A stretch of 64,000 bases of DNA, from assembly GCF_041431135.1 (NCBI RefSeq), contig NZ_CP107799.1, positions 868,001-932,000 of the forward strand, in the 5' to 3' direction. Positions 26,079 through 34,992 of this stretch are shown in pieces (within the stretch, counting starts at the first letter, position 1; each line of letters starts with the position of its first letter). Source of the DNA: Streptomyces sp. NBC_00554 (GTDB taxonomy: Bacteria > Actinomycetota > Actinomycetes > Streptomycetales > Streptomycetaceae). The notes beneath the pieces are model-generated. The model was given only the letters and a program-made list of their open reading frames with translations. It was not told the origin of the DNA and ran no database searches. Made by a program: the position numbers and the translations under genes.

Positions 26079-27592
26079 GCGGCGGCCCTCCCCGTGGCTG
26101 CGGCCATCACGGATTCCTCGGTGGCTTCGGAGCGTGGGATCTCGGCGGCGAGCCGCCCCTCGTACATCACAAGGACGCGGTCGGCCATGCCGAGGATCTC
26201 GGGCAGGTCGGAGGAGATCATCAGGACGGCCACCCCGTCGGCGGCCAGTTCGCTGAGCAGGCGGTGCACCTCGGCCTTCGTGCCGACGTCGATGCCTCGG
26301 GTCGGCTCGTCGACGATCAGCACCTTCGGGCCGGTGGCCAGCCACTTGGCGAGGACGACCTTCTGCTGGTTGCCGCCGGAGAGCGTGGACACGGCGTCGG
26401 CGATCCGGGCGTACTTCACCTGGAGCTTGACCGCCCAGTCCAGCGAGCGGCTGCGCTCGGCGCCCCGGTCCACGAGTCCGGCCTTCACCGTCGTACGCAG
26501 CCCGGTCAGGCCGATGTTGCGCTCGATGGACATGTCCATCACCAGGCCCTGGGCGCGCCGGTCCTCGGGGACGAGCGCCAGGCCCGCGGCCATGGCCGTG
26601 GAGGGCGCGCCGTTCGTCAGCGCCTGGCCGTCGACCGCCACCTCACCCGCGTCCCACCGGTCGACGCCGAACACGGCCCGGGCGACCTCGGTGCGCCCGG
26701 CGCCGACAAGACCGGCAAGACCGACGATCTCACCGCGCCGGACATCGAACGACACATCGGTGAAGACACCCTCGCGGGTGAGCCGCCGTACGCTCAGGGC
26801 CACCTCGCCCGCCTCGACATCCTGCTTGGGATACAGCTCGTCGAGGTCGCGGCCCACCATCCGGCGTACGAGATCGTCCTCGGTCATGCCCTCCAGCGGC
26901 TCGCTGGAGATCAGGGCGCCGTCCCTCAGGGTGGTCACCCGCTGACTGATCTGGAAGATCTCCTCCAGCCGGTGCGAGATGAACAGCACGGCCGAGCCCT
27001 GCTCGCGCAGGGTGCGGACGACGCCGAACAGGCGTGCCACCTCGCTGCCGGTCAGGGCGGCGGTCGGCTCGTCCATGATCAGGACGCGGGCGTCGAAGGA
27101 GAGGGCCTTGGCGATCTCGACGATCTGCTGGTCGGCGATGGACAGGCCGCGGGCGGGGCGGTCGGGGTCGAGTTCGACGCCGAGGCGCTTCATCAGGGCC
27201 AGCGTCGCCGTGTGTGTGGCCTTGTGGTCGATACGGCCGAGGGAGCGCCGGGGGCGGCGGCCCATGAAGATGTTCTCGGCGATCGAGAGGTCGGGGAAGA
27301 GCGTGGGCTCCTGGTAGATCACCGCGATGCCCGCGTCCCGGGCGTCGGCGGGACCGTGGAAGACGGTGGGCTCGCCGTCGAGCAGCACCCGACCGGCGTC
27401 CGGTCGGTGCACGCCGGCGAGCGTCTTGATGAGAGTCGACTTGCCCGCGCCGTTCTCGCCGGCGAGTGCGTGCACTTCGCCGGGGAACAGTTCAAGGGAC
27501 ACGTCCCGCAGGGCGCGTACCGCACCGAAGGACTTGGAGATGTCCTCAAGCGCCAGCACGGGGGCCGGACCCGCGTCGGACCGGTGGGTCAT
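26075..27592 (-). CDS. rhaT: Rhamnose ABC importer ATP-binding protein (two ABC domains)
   Basis: A 505-residue sugar-importer ATPase with two ABC domains in tandem. Domain 1 has Walker A GENGAGKS (about 44-51), signature-like '[15 protein letters not shown]' and Walker B '[11 protein letters not shown]'. Domain 2 has a degenerate Walker A (GLVGAGRTE), signature '[15 protein letters not shown]' and '[12 protein letters not shown]'. This asymmetry is usual for RbsA/RhaT proteins. It is first gene of the leftward operon, with a promoter and LacI operator 44-100 bp upstream. Confidence 0.93.
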   Translation of the reverse strand: MTHRSDAGPAPVLALEDISKSFGAVRALRDVSLELFPGEVHALAGENGAGKSTLIKTLAGVHRPDAGRVLLDGEPTVFHGPADARDAGIAVIYQEPTLFPDLSIAENIFMGRRPRRSLGRIDHKATHTATLALMKRLGVELDPDRPARGLSIADQQIVEIAKALSFDARVLIMDEPTAALTGSEVARLFGVVRTLREQGSAVLFISHRLEEIFQISQRVTTLRDGALISSEPLEGMTEDDLVRRMVGRDLDELYPKQDVEAGEVALSVRRLTREGVFTDVSFDVRRGEIVGLAGLVGAGRTEVARAVFGVDRWDAGEVAVDGQALTNGAPSTAMAAGLALVPEDRRAQGLVMDMSIERNIGLTGLRTTVKAGLVDRGAERSRSLDWAVKLQVKYARIADAVSTLSGGNQQKVVLAKWLATGPKVLIVDEPTRGIDVGTKAEVHRLLSELAADGVAVLMISSDLPEILGMADRVLVMYEGRLAAEIPRSEATEESVMAAATGRAAA

Positions 27593-27635
27593 GGGGGCTC
27601 CTCAACGACGCGGGCGGAGAGGCCTCACGACGTCG

Positions 27636-27647
27636 TGAAAGGTTTCA
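27636..27647. promoter_or_regulatory. LacI-type operator, leftward arm
   Basis: TGAAAGGTTTCA is a perfect 5-bp-arm palindrome around GG and matches the LacI-family pattern TGAAA-N2-TTTCA. It lies 15 bp downstream of the -10 of the leftward promoter, a road-block position. Confidence 0.75.
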
Positions 27648-27661
27648 ACTAGGTTGCCGGG

Positions 27662-27691
27662 ACGTTAGACACGTAGCCCAGGTCACGTCAA
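27662..27691 (-). promoter_or_regulatory. Leftward rhamnose operon promoter
   Basis: On the minus strand TTGACG (27691-27686) is a -35 separated by 18 bases from TAACGT (27667-27662), a -10. Transcription would start just before the operator at 27636-27647 and read into the ATPase gene. Confidence 0.6.
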
Positions 27692-27701
27692 TGGGTACGC
27701 G

Positions 27702-27714
27702 TCGAAATTTTCGA
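27702..27714. promoter_or_regulatory. 13-bp palindrome in the divergent rhamnose promoter region
   Basis: TCGAAA-T-TTTCGA is a perfect palindrome with a central T, located 11 bp upstream of the leftward -35. It differs from the two LacI sites and is placed where an activator or a second regulator could bind. Confidence 0.5.
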
Positions 27715-27763
27715 TAGCCAGCGGTCACAACAGGATCACGGAGAATCCTCACCGCCGGAAGGG

Positions 27764-27792
27764 TTGACAGCCCTCCGGAGGGCTCATAGCTT
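27764..27792 (+). promoter_or_regulatory. Rightward rhaI promoter with palindromic spacer
   Basis: TTGACA (27764-27769) and TAGCTT (27787-27792) are 17 bases apart, close to the ideal housekeeping promoter. Almost the whole spacer, with the last base of the -35, is the perfect palindrome AGCCCTCCGGAGGGCT (27769-27784), which may be bound by a regulator from within the promoter. Confidence 0.75.
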
Positions 27793-27795
27793 CGC

Positions 27796-27813
27796 GTCTG
27801 AATCGTTTCAGAC
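27796..27813. promoter_or_regulatory. LacI-type operator, rightward arm
   Basis: GTCTGAA-TCGT-TTCAGAC has perfect 7-bp arms; its core TGAATCGTTTCA is close to the LacI-family form. It begins 4 bp after the -10, so it covers the transcription start of rhaI. With the site at 27636-27647 it would let one LacI repressor shut both arms. Confidence 0.8.
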
Positions 27814-27898
27814 GGACGCTGCGCAAACCGCTTTCCACACTGCCTTCAAGACCGCCCTACGGACCGTCTTCCAGACCCGATGTCACAGGAGCACTGAA

Positions 27899-29059
27899 GT
27901 GACCGAGCTCGCCGCGGTGAAAGCCGCTCTCAAGACCCAGGCAGTAGAGACGCCGTCGTGGGCGTACGGGAACTCGGGAACGCGTTTCAAGGTGTTCGCG
28001 CAGCCCGGAGTCCCGCGCAATCCGCGCGAGAAGCTGGACGACGCGGCGAAGGTGCACGAGTTCACCGGGGCGGCGCCGACCGTCGCGCTGCACATTCCCT
28101 GGGACAAGGTCGACGACTATGCGGCGCTTGCGAAGCACGCGGAGGAACAGGGCCTGAAGCTGGGCACGATCAACTCCAACACCTTCCAGGACGACGACTA
28201 CAGGCTCGGCAGCATCTGCCACCCGGACGCGGTGGTGCGCCGCAAGGCCCTTGATCATTTGTTCGAGTGCGTCGACATCATGGACGCGACGGGTTCGAAG
28301 GACCTGAAGCTGTGGTTCGCCGACGGCACCAATTACCCGGGCCAGGACGACATCCGCGAGCGCCAGGACCGTCTCGCCGAAGGCCTGGCGAAGGTCTACG
28401 AGCGGATCGGCGACGAGCAGCGGCTGCTCCTCGAGTACAAGTTGTTCGAGCCCGCCTTCTACACGACGGACGTCCCCGACTGGGGCACGGCGTACGCGCA
28501 CTGCCTCAAGCTCGGCCCCAAGGCGCAGGTCGTGGTCGACACCGGTCATCACGCGCCCGGCACCAACATCGAGTTCATCGTCGCCACGCTGCTGCGCGAG
28601 GGGAAGCTCGGCGGCTTCGACTTCAACTCGCGGTTCTACGCCGACGACGACCTGATGGTCGGCGCCGCCGACCCCTTCCAGCTGTTCCGGATCATGTACG
28701 AGGTGATCCGCGGCGGTGGCTTCACGCCCGACATCGCCTTCATGCTCGACCAGTGCCACAACATCGAGGCGAAGATCCCGGCGATCATCCGGTCGGTGAT
28801 GAACGTCCAGGAGGCCACGGCCAAGGCGCTCCTCGTCGACCGTTCCGCGCTTGCCGAGGCCCAGCGGAGCGGGGATGTGCTGGCCGCGAACGCGGTGTTG
28901 ATGGATGCATACAACACGGACGTGCGTCCGTTGTTGGCCTCCTTGCGGGAGGAGTTGGGGCTCGACCCCGATCCTGTGGCCGCGTATGCCCGGTCCGGGT
29001 GGCAGCAGAAGATCGCCGCGGAGCGGGTGGGTGGGCAGCAGGCCGGCTGGGGGGCGTGA
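27899..29059 (+). CDS. rhaI: L-rhamnose isomerase (RhaI type)
   Basis: A 386-residue isomerase of the xylose-isomerase-like TIM-barrel type found in Pseudomonas stutzeri and actinobacteria, distinct from the enteric RhaA. It turns L-rhamnose into L-rhamnulose. Metal-binding and active-site stretches include 'LLEYKLFEPAFYTTD', 'VVVDTGHHAPGTNIEF', 'GGFDFNSRFYADDDLMVG' and 'IAFMLDQCHNIE'. The start is GTG at 27899 with an AGGAG ribosome site 8 bases upstream. It opens the rightward arm of the locus. Confidence 0.95.
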   Translation: MTELAAVKAALKTQAVETPSWAYGNSGTRFKVFAQPGVPRNPREKLDDAAKVHEFTGAAPTVALHIPWDKVDDYAALAKHAEEQGLKLGTINSNTFQDDDYRLGSICHPDAVVRRKALDHLFECVDIMDATGSKDLKLWFADGTNYPGQDDIRERQDRLAEGLAKVYERIGDEQRLLLEYKLFEPAFYTTDVPDWGTAYAHCLKLGPKAQVVVDTGHHAPGTNIEFIVATLLREGKLGGFDFNSRFYADDDLMVGAADPFQLFRIMYEVIRGGGFTPDIAFMLDQCHNIEAKIPAIIRSVMNVQEATAKALLVDRSALAEAQRSGDVLAANAVLMDAYNTDVRPLLASLREELGLDPDPVAAYARSGWQQKIAAERVGGQQAGWGA

Positions 29060-29112
29060 CGTTCTGCGTTGCGTCTGCCGGGTTCCGGCGGTGGCAGGCT
29101 GCGGGCTCGGAT

Positions 29113-29151
29113 GTGGCTGGTCGCGCAGTTCCCCGCGCCCCTAGAGGGGCG
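29113..29151 (-). repeat. Dispersed Streptomyces hairpin repeat, copy B
   Basis: The reverse strand reads a 7-bp hairpin (arms 29136-29142 and 29145-29151) followed by GGGGAACTGCGCGACCAGCCAC, nearly the same as copy A at 23985-24023 but in opposite orientation. It occupies the 128-bp gap between the isomerase and aldolase genes. Each arm of the rhamnose locus thus has one copy. Confidence 0.75.
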
Positions 29152-29187
29152 TCTCCGTGCACGTTGTTTTCTTGTGAAGGAATGATC

Positions 29188-31227
29188 ATGGCTATTCATC
29201 ACGAAGCCGCTGCTCTGCTCGCCCGGTCCCGTCGACTTGGTGCGGACCCCCGCAATACCAACTACGCGGGTGGGAACACGTCCGCGAAAGGCACCGATAC
29301 CGATCCCGTCACCGGTGGTGATGTCGGGTTGATGTGGGTCAAGGGGTCCGGGGGTGATCTCGGGACTCTGACCGAGGGTGGGCTCGCTGTGTTGCGGCTG
29401 GACCGGCTGCATGCGCTGAAGGGTGTCTATCCGGGGGTGGAGCGCGAGGACGAGATGGTTGCCGCCTTCGACTACTGCCTGCACGGCAAGGGTGGGGCGG
29501 CTCCCTCGATCGACACCGCGATGCACGGGCTCGTCGACGCCGCCCATGTCGACCACCTCCACCCCGACTCCGGGATCGCGCTCGCCTGCGCGGCCGACGG
29601 GGAGAAGCTGACCGCCGAGTGCTTCGGGGACAGCGTGGTGTGGGTGCCGTGGCGCCGGCCCGGTTTTCAGCTCGGTCTGGACATCGCGGCGGTCAAGGAG
29701 GCCAATCCGCAGGCCATCGGGTGTGTTCTCGGCGGTCACGGCATCACGGCGTGGGGCGCCACTGCCGAGGAGTGCGAGGGCAACTCGCTGCACATCATCC
29801 GCACCGCCGAGGTCTTCCTCGCCGAGCGCGGGAACGCGGAGCCCTTCGGGCCGGTGCTCGACGGGCACGGAGCCCTCGACGCGTCGGAGCGCCGTGAGCG
29901 GGCCGCCGCCCTGGCCCCGTACATCAGGGCGATCGCCTCCCAGGACAAACCGCAGGTCGGCCACTTCAGCGACTCGGCGGAGGTGCTGGACTTCGTCTCC
30001 CGCGCCGAGCACCCGCGGCTCGCCGCCCTCGGTACCTCCTGCCCGGACCACTTTCTCCGTACGAAGGTCAGGCCGCTGGTGCTCGACCTGCCGCCGGCCG
30101 CCTCGGTCGAGGACGCGGTCGCCCGCCTCGGCGAGCTGCACGCCGAGTACCGCGAGGAGTACGCCGCCTACTACCAGCGGCACGCCCTGCCCGACTCCCC
30201 CGCGATGCGCGGCGCCGACCCGGCGATCGTGCTCGTCCCCGGCGTCGGCATGTTCAGCTTCGGCAAGGACAAGCAGACGGCGCGCGTGGCCGGCGAGTTC
30301 TACGTCAACGCGATCAACGTGATGCGCGGTGCGGAGGCCGTATCCACGTACGCGCCGATCGAGGAGTCGGAGAAGTTCCGCATCGAGTACTGGGCCCTGG
30401 AAGAGGCCAAGCTCCAGCGGATGCCGAAGCCCAAGCCGCTGGCGACGCGGGTTGCGCTGGTGACCGGTGCCGGCAGCGGGATCGGCAAGGCGATCGCCCA
30501 AAGGCTGGTGGCCGAGGGGGCGTGCGTGGTGGTCGCGGACCTCAACGCGGAGAATGCGGCCGACGTCGCGTCGGCGCTGGGCGGTCCCGACAAGGCCGTC
30601 GCCGTGACCGTCGACGTGACCTCCGAGGAGCAGATCGCCGCGGCCTTCGACTCGGCGGTACTCGCCTTCGGCGGCGTCGACCTCGTCGTCAACAACGCCG
30701 GTATCTCCATCTCCAAGCCGCTCCTGGAGACCACCGCGAAGGACTGGGACCTCCAGCACGACATCATGGCCCGCGGCTCCTTCCTCGTCTCGCGCGAGGC
30801 GGCCCGGGTGATGAGCAGGCAAGGTCTGGGCGGCGACATCATCTACATCGCCTCCAAGAACGCGGTCTTCGCGGGTCCCAACAACATCGCGTACTCCGCG
30901 ACCAAGGCCGACCAGGCCCATCAAGTACGGCTGCTGGCCGCCGAGTTGGGTGAGCACGGGATCCGGGTCAACGGGATCAACCCGGACGGTGTCGTGCGCG
31001 GTTCCGGAATCTTCGCGGGCGGCTGGGGCGCCCAGCGCGCGGCGACGTACGGCATCGAGGAGGAAAAGCTCGGCGAGTTCTACGCCCAGCGGACGATCCT
31101 CAAGCGCGAGGTGCTCCCGGAGCATGTCGCGAACGCGGTCTTCGCCCTGACGGGTGGGGACCTGACGCACACCACGGGGCTGCACATCCCGGTCGACGCC
31201 GGCGTCGCCGCCGCCTTCCTGCGATGA
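29188..31227 (+). CDS. rhaD: Bifunctional rhamnulose-1-phosphate aldolase / lactaldehyde dehydrogenase
   Basis: A 679-residue fusion. The N-terminal part (about 1-400) is a class II aldolase ('NTNYAGGNTSAKGTD', zinc histidines in 'HVDHLHPDSGIAL' and 'CVLGGHGITAWG'), which splits L-rhamnulose 1-phosphate into dihydroxyacetone phosphate and L-lactaldehyde. The C-terminal part (about 415-679) is an SDR domain with TGAGSGIG and catalytic 'YSATK', thought to oxidise L-lactaldehyde to L-lactate. Start ATG at 29188 has GAAGGA 6 bases upstream; an ATG two codons earlier is too close. Its stop overlaps the kinase start (ATGA). Confidence 0.94.
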   Translation: MAIHHEAAALLARSRRLGADPRNTNYAGGNTSAKGTDTDPVTGGDVGLMWVKGSGGDLGTLTEGGLAVLRLDRLHALKGVYPGVEREDEMVAAFDYCLHGKGGAAPSIDTAMHGLVDAAHVDHLHPDSGIALACAADGEKLTAECFGDSVVWVPWRRPGFQLGLDIAAVKEANPQAIGCVLGGHGITAWGATAEECEGNSLHIIRTAEVFLAERGNAEPFGPVLDGHGALDASERRERAAALAPYIRAIASQDKPQVGHFSDSAEVLDFVSRAEHPRLAALGTSCPDHFLRTKVRPLVLDLPPAASVEDAVARLGELHAEYREEYAAYYQRHALPDSPAMRGADPAIVLVPGVGMFSFGKDKQTARVAGEFYVNAINVMRGAEAVSTYAPIEESEKFRIEYWALEEAKLQRMPKPKPLATRVALVTGAGSGIGKAIAQRLVAEGACVVVADLNAENAADVASALGGPDKAVAVTVDVTSEEQIAAAFDSAVLAFGGVDLVVNNAGISISKPLLETTAKDWDLQHDIMARGSFLVSREAARVMSRQGLGGDIIYIASKNAVFAGPNNIAYSATKADQAHQVRLLAAELGEHGIRVNGINPDGVVRGSGIFAGGWGAQRAATYGIEEEKLGEFYAQRTILKREVLPEHVANAVFALTGGDLTHTTGLHIPVDAGVAAAFLR

Positions 31228-32666
31228 CCGCCTCCTTCGCCGCGGTCGACCTCGGCGCGTCCAGCGGACGCGTCATGGTCGGCCGCGTCGGACCCGACTC
31301 GCTGGACCTCACCGAGGCGCACCGCTTCCGGAACCGGCCTGTCCGGGTTCCCGAAGGGCTCCGCTGGGACATCCTCGCGCTGTACGCGGGAGTCCTGGAC
31401 GGTCTTCGGGCGGCGGGGCAGGTCGACTCCGTGGGCATCGACAGCTGGGCGGTGGACTACGGCCTGCTGGACGCGGACGGAGCGCTGCTCGGCAACCCGG
31501 TGCACTACCGCGACGCCCGGACCGAGGGGGTCGCGGAGCAGGTGTGGGCGTCGTTGCCCGCGGCGGACCTGTACGCGGCGACCGGGCTCCAGTACGCGCC
31601 CTTCAACACCCTGTACCAGTTGACGGCCGCCCGCTCCTCCGCTCAACTCGCCTCCGCGGATCGCCTGTTGCTCATCCCCGACCTGCTGGCGTACTGGCTC
31701 ACGGGCGAGGCCGGCACCGAGCTCACCAACGCCTCGACCACCCAGCTGATCGATCCCCGGACGCGCGACTGGTCGTACGACCTGGCGGCGAAGCTGGGCA
31801 TCGACCTCAAGCTCTTCGCTCCGTTGCGCAGCCCCGGAGACCCGGCGGGGTTCCTCCGGCCAGAAGTACTGGAGGAGACCGGGCTGACCGGCCCGGTCCC
31901 GGTGACCACGGTCGGTTCGCACGACACCGCCTCGGCAGTGGCCGCCGTCCCGGCCACCGGGGAGCACTTCGCGTACATCTGCACCGGCACCTGGTCCCTC
32001 GCGGGCCTGGAACTGGACGCGCCCGTGCTCACCGAGGCGAGCCGGGCGGCCAACTTCACCAATGAGCTGGGCCTGGACGGCACGGTCCGCTATCTGCGGA
32101 ACATCATGGGGCTGTGGCTGCTCCAGGAGTGCCTGCGGGAGTGGGGAGAACCGGACCTCAGCGCACTATTGAGGGAAGCCGCTGAAGTGACGCCGCTGCG
32201 CTCCCTCGTGGACGCGGGCGACGCGGCGTTCCTGGCGCCGGGCCGGATGCCGGCCCGGATCGCCGACGCCTGCCGGGAGTCGGGCCGGCCGGTCCCCGGG
32301 TCTCCCGCCGAGGTCACCCGCTGCATCCTCGACTCCCTCGCACTCTCCCACCGGCGGGCGGTCACCGAGGCCCAAGCCCTCGCCGACCATCCGGTCGACG
32401 TCGTACACATCGTCGGCGGCGGCGCCCGCAACGCCCTGCTGTGCCAACTCACCGCCGACGCCTGCGGCCTGCCGGTCGTGGCGGGTCCGGCGGAGGCGGC
32501 GGCGCTGGGCAACGTCCTCGTACAGGCCCGCGCGCACGGCCTCGTCGGCGACCGTACGTCCATGCGGCGGCTCCTCGCCCGTACGCAGCCGTTGCGGCGG
32601 TACGAGCCCACGGGCGACGCCGGCGTCTGGCGCGCGGCGGAGGACCGGCTGCTCAGCCGCCGGTGA
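31224..32666 (+). CDS. rhaB: Rhamnulokinase
   Basis: A 480-residue FGGY-family sugar kinase that phosphorylates L-rhamnulose at C1. Seen are the N-terminal ATPase fold 'AAVDLGASSGRVMVGRV', 'SVGIDSWAVDYGLLD', the 'TTVGSHDTASAVAAVP' loop and the C-terminal 'HIVGGGARNALLCQLTADACGLPVVAGPAEAAALGN' FGGY signature. It starts inside the aldolase stop codon (ATGA), so the two are co-translated. It completes the isomerase-kinase-aldolase set. Confidence 0.95.
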   Translation: MTASFAAVDLGASSGRVMVGRVGPDSLDLTEAHRFRNRPVRVPEGLRWDILALYAGVLDGLRAAGQVDSVGIDSWAVDYGLLDADGALLGNPVHYRDARTEGVAEQVWASLPAADLYAATGLQYAPFNTLYQLTAARSSAQLASADRLLLIPDLLAYWLTGEAGTELTNASTTQLIDPRTRDWSYDLAAKLGIDLKLFAPLRSPGDPAGFLRPEVLEETGLTGPVPVTTVGSHDTASAVAAVPATGEHFAYICTGTWSLAGLELDAPVLTEASRAANFTNELGLDGTVRYLRNIMGLWLLQECLREWGEPDLSALLREAAEVTPLRSLVDAGDAAFLAPGRMPARIADACRESGRPVPGSPAEVTRCILDSLALSHRRAVTEAQALADHPVDVVHIVGGGARNALLCQLTADACGLPVVAGPAEAAALGNVLVQARAHGLVGDRTSMRRLLARTQPLRRYEPTGDAGVWRAAEDRLLSRR

Positions 32667-32697
32667 GAGGGGGCTCCCGTGTCGGCCGCCCGCCGCG

Positions 32698-32718
32698 TAC
32701 TCTGCACTCATCCGATGA
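32698..32718 (+). promoter_or_regulatory. lutABC promoter -10 and LutR-like operator
   Basis: TCATCCGATGA (32708-32718) fits TCATC-N-GATGA, the form reported for the GntR/FadR-family LutR repressor of lactate genes in Bacillus. TACTCT (32698-32703) just before it is a possible -10. The site is 19 bp before lutA, implying lactate-responsive control separate from the LacI repressor. No GntR gene is in the window. Confidence 0.6.
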
Positions 32719-32737
32719 TCGAACACGAGGAGCCGCG

Positions 32738-33517
32738 ATGCGTGTCGCCCTGTTCCTGACCTGTGTCAACGACACGCTCTATCCGGACACCGGCCGCGCC
32801 GTGGTGAAACTGCTGACCAGGTTGGGTGTCGAGGTCGACTTCCCGATGGCCCAGACCTGCTGCGGGCAGGCGCACTACAACACCGGGTACCGACACGAGG
32901 CAGAGCCACTGGCCCGACATTTCTCCGATGTATTCGGTGAGTACGAGGCGATCGTGACGCCTTCCGGCTCCTGCGGCGCGATGGTGCGGGAGCTGTATCC
33001 GCGGATGGGCGAGCGGGCGCGCGCCGAGGGACGCGGGGACACTCTCGCGGCAACGCTCGCGCCGGTGGTACCGAAGACGTACGAGCTCACCGAGTTCCTC
33101 GTGGACGTACTCGGTGTGACCGACGTCGGCGCGTACTACCCGCACACCGTGACCTACCACCCCACCTGTCACGGGCTGCGCAGCCTCGGCCTCGGCGACC
33201 GGCCGCGCCGACTCCTCCAGTCCGTCAAGGGACTTGAGCTCCGCGAGCTGCCCGGAGCTGACGAGTGCTGCGGCTTTGGCGGCACCTTCGCCGTCAAGAA
33301 CCCCGATGTCTCCGCGGCGATGGGTGCCGACAAGGTGCGCAACGCCGAGTCGACGGGCGCCGATGTGCTGTGCGCCGCCGACAACTCCTGCCTGATGCAC
33401 ATCGGGGGCACGATGTCCCGCCTCAACACCGGTATGCGGCCCGTCCACATCGCGGAAATCCTCGCGAGCACGGAAGAGGAGCCGAGCACGGTCACCGCAA
33501 AGGAGCCGAGCGCATGA
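32738..33517 (+). CDS. lutA: L-lactate utilisation protein A (CCG-domain Fe-S oxidoreductase)
   Basis: A 259-residue protein with two CCG domains that bind cofactor: 'MAQTCCGQAHYNTGYRHEA' (about 36) and 'GADECCGFGGTFAVKNPDVS' (about 178). With LutB and LutC it oxidises L-lactate to pyruvate. The ATG at 32738 has a GAGGAG site. Its last bases overlap the lutB start (ATGA). Placed after the rhamnose genes, the complex would consume lactate made from lactaldehyde. Confidence 0.94.
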   Translation: MRVALFLTCVNDTLYPDTGRAVVKLLTRLGVEVDFPMAQTCCGQAHYNTGYRHEAEPLARHFSDVFGEYEAIVTPSGSCGAMVRELYPRMGERARAEGRGDTLAATLAPVVPKTYELTEFLVDVLGVTDVGAYYPHTVTYHPTCHGLRSLGLGDRPRRLLQSVKGLELRELPGADECCGFGGTFAVKNPDVSAAMGADKVRNAESTGADVLCAADNSCLMHIGGTMSRLNTGMRPVHIAEILASTEEEPSTVTAKEPSA

Positions 33518-34992
33518 GCGGGACCTTCGTCGGCATGCCGGCCTTTCCCAAGGCCGCGCACGAAGCCGTGCACAACGCGACCCTGCGCGGCAATCTGCGC
33601 CACGCCACCCACACGATCCGCACCAAGCGCGCCAAGGCGGTCGCGGAGCTGGCCGACTGGGCGGAGCTGCGCGAGGCGGGCAAACAGATCAAGGACCACA
33701 CCCTCCGCCATCTCGACCAGTACCTCGTGCAGTTGGAGGAGTCGGTCACGGCCGCCGGCGGCACCGTGCACTGGGCCGCCGACGCCAACGAGGCCAACCG
33801 GATCGTCACCGAGCTCGTGAAGGCGACCGGCGAGACCGAGGTCGTCAAGGTCAAGTCGATGGCCACGCAGGAGATCGCCCTCAACGAGGCACTCGAAGCC
33901 GAGGGCATCCACGCCTACGAGACCGATCTCGCCGAACTCATCGTGCAGTTGGGCAAGGACCGCCCCTCGCACATCCTGGTCCCCGCCATCCACCGCAACC
34001 GCGGCGAGATCCGGGACATCTTCGTCCGCGAGATGAGCGAGTGGGGCCGCCCGGCGCCCGAGGGCCTCACCGACACACCCGCCGAACTCGCCGAGGCCGC
34101 CCGCCTCCACCTCCGCGAGAAGTTCCTGCGCGCCAAGGTCGGCGTATCCGGCGCCAACTTCATGATCGCCGAGACGGGCACGCTGGTCGTGGTCGAATCG
34201 GAGGGCAACGGCCGGATGTGCCTCACCCTCCCCGAGACGCTGATCTCGGTCGTCGGCATCGAGAAGATCCTCCCCACCTGGCAGGACCTGGAGGTCTTCC
34301 TCCAGACCCTCCCCCGCTCCTCGACGGCCGAGCGCATGAACCCGTACACGAGCACCTGGACCGGCACCACCGACGAGGACGGCCCCCAGACCTTCCACCT
34401 GGTCCTCCTCGACAACGGCCGCACCGACACGCTCGCCGACGAGGTCGGCCGCCAGGCCCTGCGCTGCATCCGCTGCTCGGCGTGTCTCAACGTCTGCCCG
34501 GTGTACGAGCGTGCGGGCGGCCACGCCTACGGCTCGGTCTACCCCGGCCCGATCGGCGCCATCCTCAGCCCCCAACTCCGGGGCACCGCAAGCGAGATCG
34601 ACGCCTCGCTCCCGTACGCCTCCTCGCTGTGCGGCGCCTGCTACGAGGTGTGCCCGGTCGCCATCGACATCCCGGAAGTGCTCGTCCATCTGCGCGAGCG
34701 GATCGTCGAGGGCGGTCAGACCACCAGTCAGGGCAACAAGGTCGTCCTCAAGCCCGCCAAGGGGCACGCGGCCGAGCGGGCGGCGATGCGCGCGGCACGC
34801 TGGGCGTTCAGCCACCCCGGCGCGCTGCGCACCGGCCAGCGGCTCGCCTCCCGTACGCGCCGCTTCCATCCGCGGACGCTGCCGGGCCCCGGCAGGGCGT
34901 GGAGCGAGAGCCGCGATCTGCCGGCGGTGCCCGCAGAGCCGTTCCGGGACTGGTGGCAGCGTACGAACGGTGGAAAGGACACGGCGAAGTGA
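33514..34992 (+). CDS. lutB: L-lactate utilisation protein B (ferredoxin-domain Fe-S protein)
   Basis: A 492-residue protein. The N-terminal LUD domain (about 60-300) contains 'VKVKSMATQEIALNEALEAEGI' and 'TGTLVVVESEGNGRMCLTLPETLISVVG'. Two 4Fe-4S motifs follow: 'CIRCSACLNVCPVYERAGGHAYG' (about 322) and 'CGACYEVCPVAIDIPEVL' (about 371). It passes electrons during lactate oxidation. It is coupled to lutA (ATGA) and lutC (GTGA). Confidence 0.94.
   Translation: MSGTFVGMPAFPKAAHEAVHNATLRGNLRHATHTIRTKRAKAVAELADWAELREAGKQIKDHTLRHLDQYLVQLEESVTAAGGTVHWAADANEANRIVTELVKATGETEVVKVKSMATQEIALNEALEAEGIHAYETDLAELIVQLGKDRPSHILVPAIHRNRGEIRDIFVREMSEWGRPAPEGLTDTPAELAEAARLHLREKFLRAKVGVSGANFMIAETGTLVVVESEGNGRMCLTLPETLISVVGIEKILPTWQDLEVFLQTLPRSSTAERMNPYTSTWTGTTDEDGPQTFHLVLLDNGRTDTLADEVGRQALRCIRCSACLNVCPVYERAGGHAYGSVYPGPIGAILSPQLRGTASEIDASLPYASSLCGACYEVCPVAIDIPEVLVHLRERIVEGGQTTSQGNKVVLKPAKGHAAERAAMRAARWAFSHPGALRTGQRLASRTRRFHPRTLPGPGRAWSESRDLPAVPAEPFRDWWQRTNGGKDTAK

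Noticed and set aside
28636..31185. Very long minus-strand open frame opposite the rhamnose genes
   Set aside because: It mirrors the codon bias of rhaI, rhaD and rhaB on the plus strand; its translation is Arg/Gly/Asp/Val rich without any family pattern.
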